In this document: piece by piece, positions 46,986 to 55,412 of the stretch
How the letters are laid out: each line of letters starts with the position of its first letter
How positions within the stretch are numbered: position 1 is the stretch's first letter
NCBI GenBank assembly: GCA_035559995.1
Contig: DATMAM010000017.1
Coordinates: forward strand, 62,001-126,000
DNA: 64,000 nt
DNA from: DATMAM01 sp035559995
Lineage (GTDB): Bacteria > Desulfobacterota > Binatia > UBA9968
Reading direction: 5' to 3'
Made by a program: the position numbers and the translations under genes
Notes under the pieces: model-generated
What the model was told of the DNA's origin: nothing
Databases searched by the model: none
What the model saw: only the letters and a program-made list of their open reading frames with translations

Positions 46986-48404
46986 TCAGCCCGCGAGGTG
47001 AAAAACCACCGTCTTGAGCTCCGTCATCTCCTCGACTGCGTAGCGCGGGCCCTCTTTGCCAAAACCCGACTCCTTGAGCCCCCCGTACGGCATGAGATCG
47101 GCCCGCCACTGCGGCCCCCAATTGATGTGGAGATTGCCGGATTCAACTTCGCGCGCGAACTTCATCGCCCAGTCGATGTTCTCGGTAAAGATTCCCGCCG
47201 CAAGGCCGTAGACGCTGTCGTTGGCGAGCGCGATCGCCTCCTCGATCGACTGAAAGGGCGTAACGCCGACCGCCGGGCCGAACAGCTCCTCGCACGAGAT
47301 CCGCATTTCCGGCCTTACGTCGGCGACGACCGTGGGCGCGTAAATCGCCCCCTGCCGGCTGCCGCCCACAACGACGCGCGCGCCGCCCGCCACCGCTTCG
47401 CGCACGAGTTCTTCGACTTTTCGCGCTTCGCTCTCGCGCACCATCGGCCCGACTTTGGTCCTCTCATCGAGCTGATTTCCCGTGGTCAGCGCTTCGACCC
47501 GCGGCGCTAGGGCCGCCAAGAAATCGCCGTAGACCTTGTTGGCCGTAAGCACCCGCTGCGTGGAGATGCAAACCTGACCTGCGTTGGCATAGCCGGTGGC
47601 GGCTACGGCCGCGGCCACCTTGTCCAGATCGGCGTCCGGCATTACGATTAACGGGCAGTTCGACCCCAGCTCCATCGTGACGCGCTTGATCCCCGCCAGC
47701 TTACAGATTCTCTCGCCGATATCCCGGCTGCCGGTGAAGGTGATCTTGCGCACCCGGCGGTCCTGGACCAGGACGTCGCCGATCTCGGCGCCCGAGCCCG
47801 TCAGGCACTGGATTCCTTCGGGCGGAAGACCAGCCTCGAGCAGAATTTCCGTAAGCTTTAGCGCCGAGAGGGGCGTGTCGGTTGCCGGCTTGACGATCAC
47901 CGAGTTGCCCGCGGCCAATGCAGGACCGACCTTGTGGCAGACAAGGTTCAAGGGAAAATTAAACGGGCTGATCGCCGCCACAACCCCGCACGGAACGCGC
48001 AGGGTAAAACCCAGCTTCTTTCCCCCTCCGGGGTCGCCATCCAGCGGGATGGTTTCCCCGTGAATGCGCTTGGCCTCTTCTGCCGACCCCATCATCGTTT
48101 CGACCGCCCGATTCGCCTCAAAGCGACCTTCGGCCAAGATCTTGCCCTCCTCCGTCGAGATCAACCGGCCGAGCTCCTCGTTTCGCGCCGCCATCATGTC
48201 CGCCGCGCGCCGGAGGATTTTCCACCTTTCGTAGCCCGTAAGCTTCGCCATGACTTTGGCCCCGCGCGCGGCAAAGCTTACCGCCTTATCGACATCGGCC
48301 GCATCTGCCTTGGGGACCACGTCAATGACGGAATTGTCGTAAGAATTCCGTACTTCTATTTTCTGTGCCTTGTCCGTCCATGCACCCGCGATAAACATTT
48401 TCAT
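46986..48404 (-). CDS. NAD(P)-dependent aldehyde dehydrogenase
   Basis: Aldehyde dehydrogenase superfamily, 472 residues, no signal peptide. Catalytic residues are visible: Asn149 (SPFNFPLN), Glu245 (ELGSNCP) and Cys279 (AGQVCIS); the cofactor-binding FTGSRDIG and EELFGPAV are also intact. The substrate cannot be read from sequence; lactaldehyde, glyceraldehyde-3-phosphate (GapN-like) and succinate semialdehyde enzymes are candidates. AAGGGGGG precedes the ATG. The gene runs into rph with a 2-bp gap, so a metabolic gene heads an RNA/nucleotide-housekeeping operon. Confidence 0.9.
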   Translation of the reverse strand: MKMFIAGAWTDKAQKIEVRNSYDNSVIDVVPKADAADVDKAVSFAARGAKVMAKLTGYERWKILRRAADMMAARNEELGRLISTEEGKILAEGRFEANRAVETMMGSAEEAKRIHGETIPLDGDPGGGKKLGFTLRVPCGVVAAISPFNFPLNLVCHKVGPALAAGNSVIVKPATDTPLSALKLTEILLEAGLPPEGIQCLTGSGAEIGDVLVQDRRVRKITFTGSRDIGERICKLAGIKRVTMELGSNCPLIVMPDADLDKVAAAVAATGYANAGQVCISTQRVLTANKVYGDFLAALAPRVEALTTGNQLDERTKVGPMVRESEARKVEELVREAVAGGARVVVGGSRQGAIYAPTVVADVRPEMRISCEELFGPAVGVTPFQSIEEAIALANDSVYGLAAGIFTENIDWAMKFAREVESGNLHINWGPQWRADLMPYGGLKESGFGKEGPRYAVEEMTELKTVVFHLAG

Positions 48405-48790
48405 CGTTTGGCCCCCCTTGAAATGAAGAGCACCGCTTGGGCCCTCGCCCTCCGCCTACCGGCGACAAAATGGCAAAAAAATGACTGGCCAGACGCAAAG
48501 CTAGCAACAGAGACCCTCCGCTTCAAGATCGATTTTGCCGGTTTTAGAGGGCAAATATACGCGCGCAGGTAAACTTGTGATCCCCGCGCCCGTCTAATCG
48601 CGATGTTTATAAAACGCGCGGCTTACCGAGGGTCAGCGCGGCGCGCGAGCTGGGATTTCGACGGCATCGGGAGGGAGAAGAAGAGATCAAAGCTCACGTC
48701 GGGGAAAGGCCGCCGAACGCCGAAGACTTGTGAGGCCGGAGCGCACCGTTCATTATTGATCGCCAGACCCGGCTAGGATCCTGCGTACCG
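48405..48790. other. Divergent intergenic region between the ALDH gene and the ECF sigma gene
   Basis: 386 bp without a recognisable gene. It should hold promoters for both directions. TAGGAT at 48,774-48,779 could be a -10 for the sigma gene, but no well-spaced -35 accompanies it. I did not find a GGAAC-type ECF -35. AT-rich patches near 48,555 and 48,607 may belong to a minus-strand promoter. Confidence 0.5.
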
Positions 48791-49393
48791 ATGCTCCCCG
48801 AGACTGCCCCAGACTTTGGCGATGAAGAGCTAGTGCTGCGCGCCCAAGACGGTGACAGGGAAGCCTTTGCGATGCTCGTCGAGCGATACAAAAGGAAAGC
48901 CTACCGGATCGCGTTCGATTTCACCCGCGACCGGGAAGAAGCGAAAGATCTCTCGCAAGAGGCTTTCCTGCGAGCTTTCTCGCATCTCAAGTCCTTCGAT
49001 CTCCGCTCGACCTTCTATACCTGGTTTTACCGCATTCTCGTAAACCTTTGTCTGGACCATAAACGGCGGCACGGCAAGTTGCTTTGGACCTCGCTGGAAG
49101 ATACCCGCGACGGAAACGCACGCAGAGAGCTGCTCGACCGATCGTCGACGCCCGACGAAGAGGCTTCGGCCGAGCAGACGGCGGCCGCGATCGAAAGCGC
49201 CTTGGCAGCGCTGCCTCCCAAGCAGCGAACCGCTTTTTTTTTGCGCAACCACGAAGGCCTCTCGATCAAAGAGATCGCAAAGGTGATGCGCACGGCCGAA
49301 GGCACGGTCAAAGTTCATTTGCATCGCGCAGTCGTTCAGCTTCGCCGCGAGCTCGCCGGCGCGATCAGTGCACGGACCCATGAAAAACGATAA
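48791..49393 (+). CDS. ECF-type RNA polymerase sigma factor
   Basis: A 200-residue group IV sigma-70 factor. Region 2 (about 27-95) contains FAMLVERYKRKAYRIAFDF, EEAKDLSQEAFLRAFSHL and STFYTWFYRILVNLCLDHKRR. Region 4 (about 135-190) contains ALAALPPKQRTAFFLRNHEGLSIKEIAKVM with the helix-turn-helix. There is no region 1.1 or 3. The next gene overlaps its end by 14 bp and encodes a membrane zinc-finger anti-sigma, the standard partner. The likely regulon includes the downstream DUF genes (inference). Confidence 0.93.
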   Translation: MLPETAPDFGDEELVLRAQDGDREAFAMLVERYKRKAYRIAFDFTRDREEAKDLSQEAFLRAFSHLKSFDLRSTFYTWFYRILVNLCLDHKRRHGKLLWTSLEDTRDGNARRELLDRSSTPDEEASAEQTAAAIESALAALPPKQRTAFFLRNHEGLSIKEIAKVMRTAEGTVKVHLHRAVVQLRRELAGAISARTHEKR

Positions 49394-49880
49394 GCACCCG
49401 ATTCCAGCCTGCAAGGACTATGAGCGGGAACTCGTTCTTTACTATTACGGCGAGTGCGCTGCCGAAGAGAGCGCGCGCGTCGAGCAGCACTTGCGCGTTT
49501 GCCGCGCGTGCCCGGACTTTCTGGAGGACCTGAATCGCATCCTCCCGCTCACCGTCGAAACGGACGAGCCGCCGGAAATTTTTTGGCAGCTCTACGCGCT
49601 CGAGTTGAACGAGAAATTGGCCGGAGCCAAGGCGGCGCGCCTCTGGCCGCGCCTTTCTGCGTCCTTTTTCCGTCCGTGGCCGGTTCCTGCCGCCGCCGCG
49701 CTGATCTTGTTGCTGGCGGCGGGGCTCGCGTTCGAATGGCGCAAAACCGACTCTCCGCCAACGCAAGCGGTGCTCCTGGAAGAGCTTCCGCTCGCTGAAA
49801 ATCTCGAGTTTTTTACTGCCATGGACATGCTCGACGCGCTCGATCTGATCGACGAGAGTGGCGCTAACGGCGCGGCATGA
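49380..49880 (+). CDS. Membrane-anchored zinc-finger (ZAS-type) anti-sigma factor
   Basis: 166 residues from the ATG at 49380; a GTG at 49368 is the alternative. The N-terminal domain has H37-x3-C41-x2-C44, the zinc-binding anti-sigma motif, with further Cys11 and Cys26. One transmembrane segment lies at about 101-118, followed by a short acidic periplasmic tail of about 45 residues. It should hold the ECF factor at the inner membrane until a signal releases it. The overlap with the sigma gene supports the pairing. Confidence 0.85.
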   Translation: MKNDKHPIPACKDYERELVLYYYGECAAEESARVEQHLRVCRACPDFLEDLNRILPLTVETDEPPEIFWQLYALELNEKLAGAKAARLWPRLSASFFRPWPVPAAAALILLLAAGLAFEWRKTDSPPTQAVLLEELPLAENLEFFTAMDMLDALDLIDESGANGAA

Positions 49881-49908
49881 ACGTGCGCGACAATGAAGAA
49901 GTGACCAA

Positions 49909-50451
49909 GTGAAGCACCCCCTTCGTTCATTGGCCAGCGCGCTCTTGCTCCTGTGGTGGTTTGGACCTCCGGCATGGGGACAAGCCCCCGGGGCGGGCGC
50001 TTTCGCCGGCGAAGAAGAGCACAAAGCGGAGGAACGCTGGCAGCGGCTTAGCCCCGATGAGAAGCGCGAGCTTGAGCAGCGTTACGAGCGCTGGAAGTCG
50101 CTCGCGTCGGACGAGAAGGCGGCGTTAAGAAAGAAACTGGAGCTGTGGCGCCAGCTCCCGCCGGAAGAGAAGGAAAGAATCCGTGCCAACTTCGAGCGCT
50201 GGCGGCACCTTCCGCCGGAGGAAAAACAACGCCTGCGCGCTCGCTGGCGGCGCTGGCGCGAGCTACCGCCGGAAAAGCGCGAGGCGCTACGCCGGCGCTT
50301 CGAGGAGCTCCGCGCGCTGCCGCCGGAGGAGCGGCGCCAGCTCAGAAAAAAACTCACAGAGCGGCGCGCGCTCACGGCCGAGGAAAAGCGAGCGCTGCGG
50401 CAGGAGCTGAAAGAAAAAATCGAGCAGCATCCCAAAGGAGCTGAGCCGTAA
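49909..50451 (+). CDS. Secreted DUF3106-family protein made of seven 18-residue repeats
   Basis: 180 residues from GTG. The signal peptide covers residues 1-24 (AWG|Q). Residues 43-168 consist of seven exact 18-residue units of the pattern (R)WxxLPPEEKxxLRxxxE, so Trp and Pro-Pro recur at fixed spacing. Eighteen residues are five alpha-helical turns, which suggests a long solenoid or rigid helix. The mature protein is very rich in Arg and Glu. DUF3106 assignment rests on the LPPEE repeat; function is unknown. It lies 28 bp after the anti-sigma gene and 4 bp before the DUF1800 gene. Confidence 0.85.
   Translation: MKHPLRSLASALLLLWWFGPPAWGQAPGAGAFAGEEEHKAEERWQRLSPDEKRELEQRYERWKSLASDEKAALRKKLELWRQLPPEEKERIRANFERWRHLPPEEKQRLRARWRRWRELPPEKREALRRRFEELRALPPEERRQLRKKLTERRALTAEEKRALRQELKEKIEQHPKGAEP
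50035..50412 (+). repeat. Seven tandem 54-bp coding repeats
   Basis: These encode residues 43-168 of the DUF3106-type protein. All seven units are 18 codons with no insertion or deletion. Units 3-6 keep LPPE; the first two and the last diverge (LSPDE, LASDE, LTAEE). Confidence 0.85.
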
Positions 50452-50455
50452 ACCG

Positions 50456-51868
50456 ATGCCGGACGGATTGTCGGACGAGCAAAAGATCGCTCACTTCCTC
50501 AACCGCGTCACTTTCGGCGCGACAGTGGGCGATCTTCGGGAAGTTCAAAGGCTGGGGATCGAAGGGTATCTCGAACAGCAGCTTCATCCCGAGACGATAG
50601 CCGATTCTCTCGTCGAAACTAAGCTCGCCAGCTTAAAGACGCTCCGGCTGACGAGCCGCGAGCTTTTGGAGCTTTACCCGCCGCCGAAGGAAGCTCAAGC
50701 AATGCCTTCGGCCGGGATGCAGGGCCCGCGCTTTGTCATTTTCGAACTGCAACGCTCCCGGTTGCTCCGCGCCGTCTACAGCCAACGGCAGCTTTTCGAG
50801 ATGATGGTCGATTTCTGGACCAACCATTTTAATGTTTTCGCCGGCAAAGGCGCCGACCGCTGGCTCATCACTTCTTACGACCGCGATACGATCAGGCCGC
50901 ACGCGCTCGGCCGCTTTCGCGACTTGCTCGTTGCTACCGCGCAAAGCCCCGCGATGCTGTTCTACCTCGACAACTGGCTGAGCGTGGGCCGGGAATTTTC
51001 GCAACTTCGCCCGAGCCGCAACGCGCCGACGAACCGAAGGGCCGGGTTAAACGAAAACTACGCCCGCGAGTTGCTCGAGCTGCACACGCTGGGCGTCGAC
51101 GGCGGCTACAGCCAGAAGGACGTCGAGGAGACGGCGCGCGCGTTTACCGGCTGGACGATCCGCCGGCCGCGCGGCGAGGCGGTCTTTTATTTTGCGCCAC
51201 GGATGCACGATCCTGGCGAGAAGACCGTCCTGGGCGTGAAAATCCCTCCCGGCGGCATGGACGAAGGCCTCCAAGTGATCGATCTTCTGGCGCGCCATCC
51301 TTCGACGGCCCGCTTCATCTCCGCCAAACTCGCGCGCCGTTTTGTCGCGGATAACCCGCCCGCTTCGCTGGTGGCGCGCGCCGCGGCGGTATTTCGCCAA
51401 ACCGACGGCGACATTCGCGAAGTCTTGCGGGCCATCCTTACGGCGCCCGAGTTTTTTTCTCGTGAGAACGTTCACAGCAAAGTTAAAAAGCCGCTCGAGT
51501 TCGTCGCCAGCGCGCTCAGGATCTCGGGCGCTGAAACAGACGCGGCGCCGCCCTTGCTTCGGCTGCTCGCGCGCATGGGAGAGCCGCTCTTTCTTGCGTT
51601 TCCACCGACGGGGTTTCCCGACGCGGCTCGTTCATGGACAAGTCCGGACGGGTTGTTGATCAGGATCAATTTTATTTTCGATCTGCTGAACAATCGGATC
51701 GCGGGCACAAGAGTCGGCGCTGGCGATCTCGCCGCCGATGACGAAACCCTTGCCCGGCTTGTCGCTCCGGCCGGGTTGACTCCAACCACGCGCGCGGCGC
51801 TGGCTCGGGGCGCCGGCGCCGACCGCTACGCGCTCTTGCTCGCCGCGCCCGAGTTCCAAAGGAGATAG
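50456..51868 (+). CDS. DUF1800 domain-containing protein
   Basis: 470 residues. The opening SDEQKIAHFLNRVTFGATVGDL, FWTNHFNVFAGKG and GLNENYARELLELHTLGVDGGYSQKDVEE are the DUF1800 signatures. No signal peptide or membrane segment is visible, although its partner has a Tat signal. Biochemical function is unknown. In Planctomycetes and other groups DUF1800 and DUF1501 genes occur as adjacent pairs (established), and that pairing is repeated here: the DUF1501 gene starts 2 bp after this stop. Confidence 0.92.
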   Translation: MPDGLSDEQKIAHFLNRVTFGATVGDLREVQRLGIEGYLEQQLHPETIADSLVETKLASLKTLRLTSRELLELYPPPKEAQAMPSAGMQGPRFVIFELQRSRLLRAVYSQRQLFEMMVDFWTNHFNVFAGKGADRWLITSYDRDTIRPHALGRFRDLLVATAQSPAMLFYLDNWLSVGREFSQLRPSRNAPTNRRAGLNENYARELLELHTLGVDGGYSQKDVEETARAFTGWTIRRPRGEAVFYFAPRMHDPGEKTVLGVKIPPGGMDEGLQVIDLLARHPSTARFISAKLARRFVADNPPASLVARAAAVFRQTDGDIREVLRAILTAPEFFSRENVHSKVKKPLEFVASALRISGAETDAAPPLLRLLARMGEPLFLAFPPTGFPDAARSWTSPDGLLIRINFIFDLLNNRIAGTRVGAGDLAADDETLARLVAPAGLTPTTRAALARGAGADRYALLLAAPEFQRR

Positions 51869-51870
51869 CC

Positions 51871-53085
51871 ATGCCGGTCTCGCGGCGCGCGTTTCTAAAA
51901 GATAGCGGACTCGGACTTTTGGCCCTCGGATTTCCGCCAAGCTTTCTTCTACGCGCGGCACGCGCCGCCGATAAACGGCCGGGTCGCGCGCTTGTGGTCG
52001 TATTTCAACGCGGCGGCATGGATGGTCTGAACGCGGTCATTCCGTTCAGAGAAGCCTCCTATTATAAGATGCGCCCGACGATAGCGATTCCGGAACCGGC
52101 CGCCAGAGAGGGGCGCGGGATCGATCTCGACGGCTTTTACGCTCTGCACCCCGCTTTGGCTCCGCTTAAGCCGATCTACGATCAAGGTCGGCTCGCGATT
52201 GTCCATGCCGCGGGCTCGCCGAACAACACGCGCTCTCATTTCGACGCGCAGGACTACATGGAAACGGGAACCCCGGGGGTCAAGAGCACGCCCGACGGCT
52301 GGCTCAACCGGCATCTCGGCGGCGGCGGCACGCCCCTTCGCGCCGTTGCCCTGACCGGGCGCCTGCCGCGGATTTTGTACGGCGACGCTCCCGCGCTCAA
52401 TTTGACCTCGATCGCGGAGTTTCGTCTGCGCGCCGAGCGCGCGACGGAAATGCTTGAGCGACTTTACGCCGATGCCGCCGACCCCGTTTTTCAGGCGAGC
52501 GGCAGAAGGCTCCTGGCCGCGATCAGGGCTCTGGCCGAGCTTCGGAGCGCGATTCCCGCGGCAAGCGGCAAGTATCCCCAAGGCCCCTTCGGCTCCCGGC
52601 TGAGCGAAATCGCGCGCCTGATCAAAGCGAACATAGGTCTCGAGATCGCTTTCACCGAGATCGAAGGTTGGGACACCCACGTTAACGAAGGCGGTACGAC
52701 CGGCATTCTGGCGAACCGGCTACGGACCTTGGCGGAAGGCCTGAGCGCCTTTTTTTACGATCTCGGCGAGCGCATGGAAGAGGTGGTGCTCGTCACGCTC
52801 TCGGAGTTCGGGCGCACCGCCAGAGAGAACGGCAACCGCGGCACCGATCACGGGCACGCCAACGCCATGTTCGTTATGGGTGGTAAAGTTCGCGGCGGCA
52901 AGGTCTATGGCGCATGGCCGGGGCTGGAACCCGAGCAACTCCACGAGGGCCGCGATCTGGCGCTCACGACCGACTTCCGCGCGGTTTGCGCCGATATCCT
53001 CGCGCGCCATCTGGGCGCGGCCGATATCAACAAGGTCTTTCCCGCTTTTCGTAGCCCGCCCGAGGCCCTTCAGTGGGCCGCGTAA
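51871..53085 (+). CDS. Tat-exported DUF1501 domain-containing protein
   Basis: 404 residues; AAAGGAG six bases before the ATG. The N-terminus VSRRAFLKDSGLGLLALGFP is a Tat signal with RRAFLK. The domain belongs to the alkaline-phosphatase/sulfatase-like superfamily. FQRGGMDGLNAVIPF, SFDAQDYMETG-like SHFDAQDYMETGTPG, GWDTHVNEGG, LSEFGRTAREN and TDHGHAN provide Asp and His residues of the kind that bind metals in that fold. Substrate is unknown. It is the last gene of the five-gene sigma operon and converges on the gene at 53,129. Confidence 0.92.
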   Translation: MPVSRRAFLKDSGLGLLALGFPPSFLLRAARAADKRPGRALVVVFQRGGMDGLNAVIPFREASYYKMRPTIAIPEPAAREGRGIDLDGFYALHPALAPLKPIYDQGRLAIVHAAGSPNNTRSHFDAQDYMETGTPGVKSTPDGWLNRHLGGGGTPLRAVALTGRLPRILYGDAPALNLTSIAEFRLRAERATEMLERLYADAADPVFQASGRRLLAAIRALAELRSAIPAASGKYPQGPFGSRLSEIARLIKANIGLEIAFTEIEGWDTHVNEGGTTGILANRLRTLAEGLSAFFYDLGERMEEVVLVTLSEFGRTARENGNRGTDHGHANAMFVMGGKVRGGKVYGAWPGLEPEQLHEGRDLALTTDFRAVCADILARHLGAADINKVFPAFRSPPEALQWAA

Positions 53086-53128
53086 TTTCTCGCGCCGGCA
53101 GCGAGCTTAAAAACCGTTCTTTGCAGCC

Positions 53129-54121
53129 CTAGATCTTGTGCTCCCCGTGGAGGTTTGGCGGAAAAAGATCCTCCACGGCGAGCTTCTTTTCCAACAGGCC
53201 CTGGGCGCTCATATACTCGAGAAACTTTTCCAGCGTATGGCGGTTGGGCTCGATCCCGTACGGCCACCAGTCCGCGCCAAAAACTTCCCGCAGCTCCTCG
53301 ATGTCGGCAAACAGCCAGGGCAGGGTGTAAACCAGCGTATTGGAGACGCGAAAGGCCTCCAGACATTTTGTCTTGGCCTCGCAGAAAGCCTTATAGAGGC
53401 TGCGCGCGACCCAAGGGTGGCGCTCGTGCACGTCGCGCCGGAGCACGATCACGTGCATGATCGGAAAGATCTTGGTCCTGCGGTAATAGTCGACCTCGAC
53501 TTCTTTATAGTTCGGGAACAGCCGCCGGATCCCGGGCGCTCGTCTGACAAAACACGACGGCACGCGCGCCGAGATCATCGCGTCGATCTCCCCTTTTTCG
53601 AGCATGCCGTTCAGCGTCTGCTCGGGACCGATGGCGGAAAGCTTGATTTGCGGCGGCAGGCTGAGCTCGATTCGCTCCCTGCGCCCCGGTTCCTCCTGGC
53701 CGCCGATCAGCCACTGAACGTCCTCGGGCCGCACGCCGTAATCGTCCTGAAGAAAGCCGCGAATCCACACCGCCGCCGTGATCGAGTATTCCGGCGCGCC
53801 CACCCTCTTTCCTTTCAGATCCTGTGGCCGGCGAATGCCTGAAGCTTCGTTGATGAACACGCACGAGTGGCGGAAGTAGCGCGAGGGGAAAACCGGAAGC
53901 AGCACAAACGGCGACTCGCCACGCGCGAGCAAGGTTGCCGCATTGGAAAGCGACATCTCGGAGGCGTCGAATTCGCGGTGGCTTCCCATGCGCCAGAAAA
54001 TTTCTTCCGCCTGCATGGGGATAAAGTTCAGCCGGATTCCTTCCGCCTGCACGGTTCCATCCTGCAACGCGCGGGTCCGGTCGTAGTCGCCGCACGCGAC
54101 GGTGAGAAACAATTTTTCCAT
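53129..54121 (-). CDS. Periplasmic-binding-protein-fold protein, 4,5-dihydroxyphthalate decarboxylase-like
   Basis: 330 residues. It resembles the proteins annotated as 4,5-dihydroxyphthalate decarboxylase or NMT1/ABC substrate-binding: LTVACGDYDRTRALQDG at the start, GSHREFDASEMSLSN, LKGKRVGAPEYSITAAVWIRG and WWPYGIEPNRHTLEKFLEYM at the end. There is no signal peptide or lipobox, and no permease or ATPase next to it, so uptake is unlikely. Catalysis cannot be confirmed. It is probably monocistronic and converges on the DUF1501 gene. Confidence 0.8.
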   Translation of the reverse strand: MEKLFLTVACGDYDRTRALQDGTVQAEGIRLNFIPMQAEEIFWRMGSHREFDASEMSLSNAATLLARGESPFVLLPVFPSRYFRHSCVFINEASGIRRPQDLKGKRVGAPEYSITAAVWIRGFLQDDYGVRPEDVQWLIGGQEEPGRRERIELSLPPQIKLSAIGPEQTLNGMLEKGEIDAMISARVPSCFVRRAPGIRRLFPNYKEVEVDYYRRTKIFPIMHVIVLRRDVHERHPWVARSLYKAFCEAKTKCLEAFRVSNTLVYTLPWLFADIEELREVFGADWWPYGIEPNRHTLEKFLEYMSAQGLLEKKLAVEDLFPPNLHGEHKI

Positions 54122-54264
54122 CTCGGTTCCTTTCCTACCCGCAGGAGCGCCGAACCGGCGCCGCTAAACGGCAAGTCAAGCTTGCGGGTTAGCGCGAAAA
54201 TCGCGTGTTGACAAGCGCCGCTTCGCCTCGCTTCGGCTGCGCGGGCGAGAGCTCGAGCAAGAAC

Positions 54265-55329
54265 TTAATGCAGCGCCCAAACCGGATAGCGTCGCCGCCC
54301 GCCCTTTTGCTCGCCGGTAGCGGGCGGAAAATAGCCCGGGATTTCGGTGCCACAGGGGCAACGGCCGCCGACGAGCCGGTACTCGAGAACGTCATGCCAC
54401 GAGCGGCGGATGAGCGCCGTGCCGCAGCTCGGGCAATAGGTCGTCTGCCCTTCGTCGTCGAAGATGTTGCCGACGTAGCAGTACTTGATCCCGACGGAGC
54501 GGGCGATCGCGCGCGCCCGCCGCAGCGTTGAGGCGGGAGTTCTCGGCTTGTCGAGCATCTTGAAATCCGGGTGGAACGCCGTGAAGTGAAGCGGCACGCT
54601 ATCGCCAAGGTTCTCGACGATCCACTCGCACATCCGTTTGGTCTCTTCCGGATCGTCGTTCTCGCCCGGAATCATCAGATTGGTGATCTCGAACCAGATA
54701 TCGGTCTCGTGCTTGAGCCAGCGAAGCGTGTCGAGAACCGGGTCGAGATGCGAGAAGGTAATCTTATGGTAGAAGCGCTCGGTAAACCCCTTGAGGTCCA
54801 CGTTGGCGGCATCGATGTAGCGGTAGACGTCGCGCCGCGCCTCCGGCGTAATGTAGCCCGCGGTCACCATGACGCTCTTGAGCCCATGCTCCCGCGCCAG
54901 GCGCGAGATGTCGATGACAAACTCGCCCCAGATCACGGGATCGTTGTAGGTAAACGCGATGCTCGGCACCCGGTGCTTGAGAGCAAGCGCGACGATCGCC
55001 TCGGGAGTTGCGTCCAAACTTCCCGCCGCGTCCAGCTGCGCTTTGCTGATGCTCCAGTTCTGGCAGAAGCGGCACCCGAGATTGCAGCCGGCGGTGCCGA
55101 AGCTCAAAATTCCGCTGCCCGGCAGAAAGTGATTGAGCGGCTTTTTCTCGATCGGGTCGATGGCAAAACCGGTGGATTTCCCGTAACCCAAAGAGTAGAG
55201 CTTGCCGCCGATATTCTTGCGGATGTAGCAAAAGCCCGCCTGCCCTTCGCCGATCCGGCAGTAGCGCGGGCATAGGGTGCAGAGAATCCGCCCCGACGGT
55301 TCCGTCTCCCACCACTGGGCCTCTTTCAT
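54265..55329 (-). CDS. AmmeMemoRadiSam system radical SAM enzyme
   Basis: Radical SAM protein of 354 residues from the ATG at 55329 (MKEAQWWETEPSGRILC). The cluster motif is CNLGCRFC (C-x3-C-x2-C), after an N-terminal CTLCPRYCRI segment like that of pyruvate-formate-lyase activases. The C-terminal tail has CPSC and CPC, a possible zinc or rubredoxin-like site. The family partners AMMECR1 and Memo are not adjacent. Substrate is unknown. An in-frame extension to 55419 overlaps the divergent VOC gene and is not favoured. Confidence 0.9.
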   Translation of the reverse strand: MKEAQWWETEPSGRILCTLCPRYCRIGEGQAGFCYIRKNIGGKLYSLGYGKSTGFAIDPIEKKPLNHFLPGSGILSFGTAGCNLGCRFCQNWSISKAQLDAAGSLDATPEAIVALALKHRVPSIAFTYNDPVIWGEFVIDISRLAREHGLKSVMVTAGYITPEARRDVYRYIDAANVDLKGFTERFYHKITFSHLDPVLDTLRWLKHETDIWFEITNLMIPGENDDPEETKRMCEWIVENLGDSVPLHFTAFHPDFKMLDKPRTPASTLRRARAIARSVGIKYCYVGNIFDDEGQTTYCPSCGTALIRRSWHDVLEYRLVGGRCPCGTEIPGYFPPATGEQKGGRRRYPVWALH

Positions 55330-55412
55330 ACACTCAAAGTACGTCGATTTGACGCGCCGCTCAAGAGCCGCGACGGCTACGATTCTCTTATCGGCTGTGG
55401 CATATTGGAGCC

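Noticed and set aside
53086..53128. Possible terminator between the DUF1501 gene and the convergent PBP-like gene
   Set aside because: The stem is only 5 bp and the T-run is separated from it.
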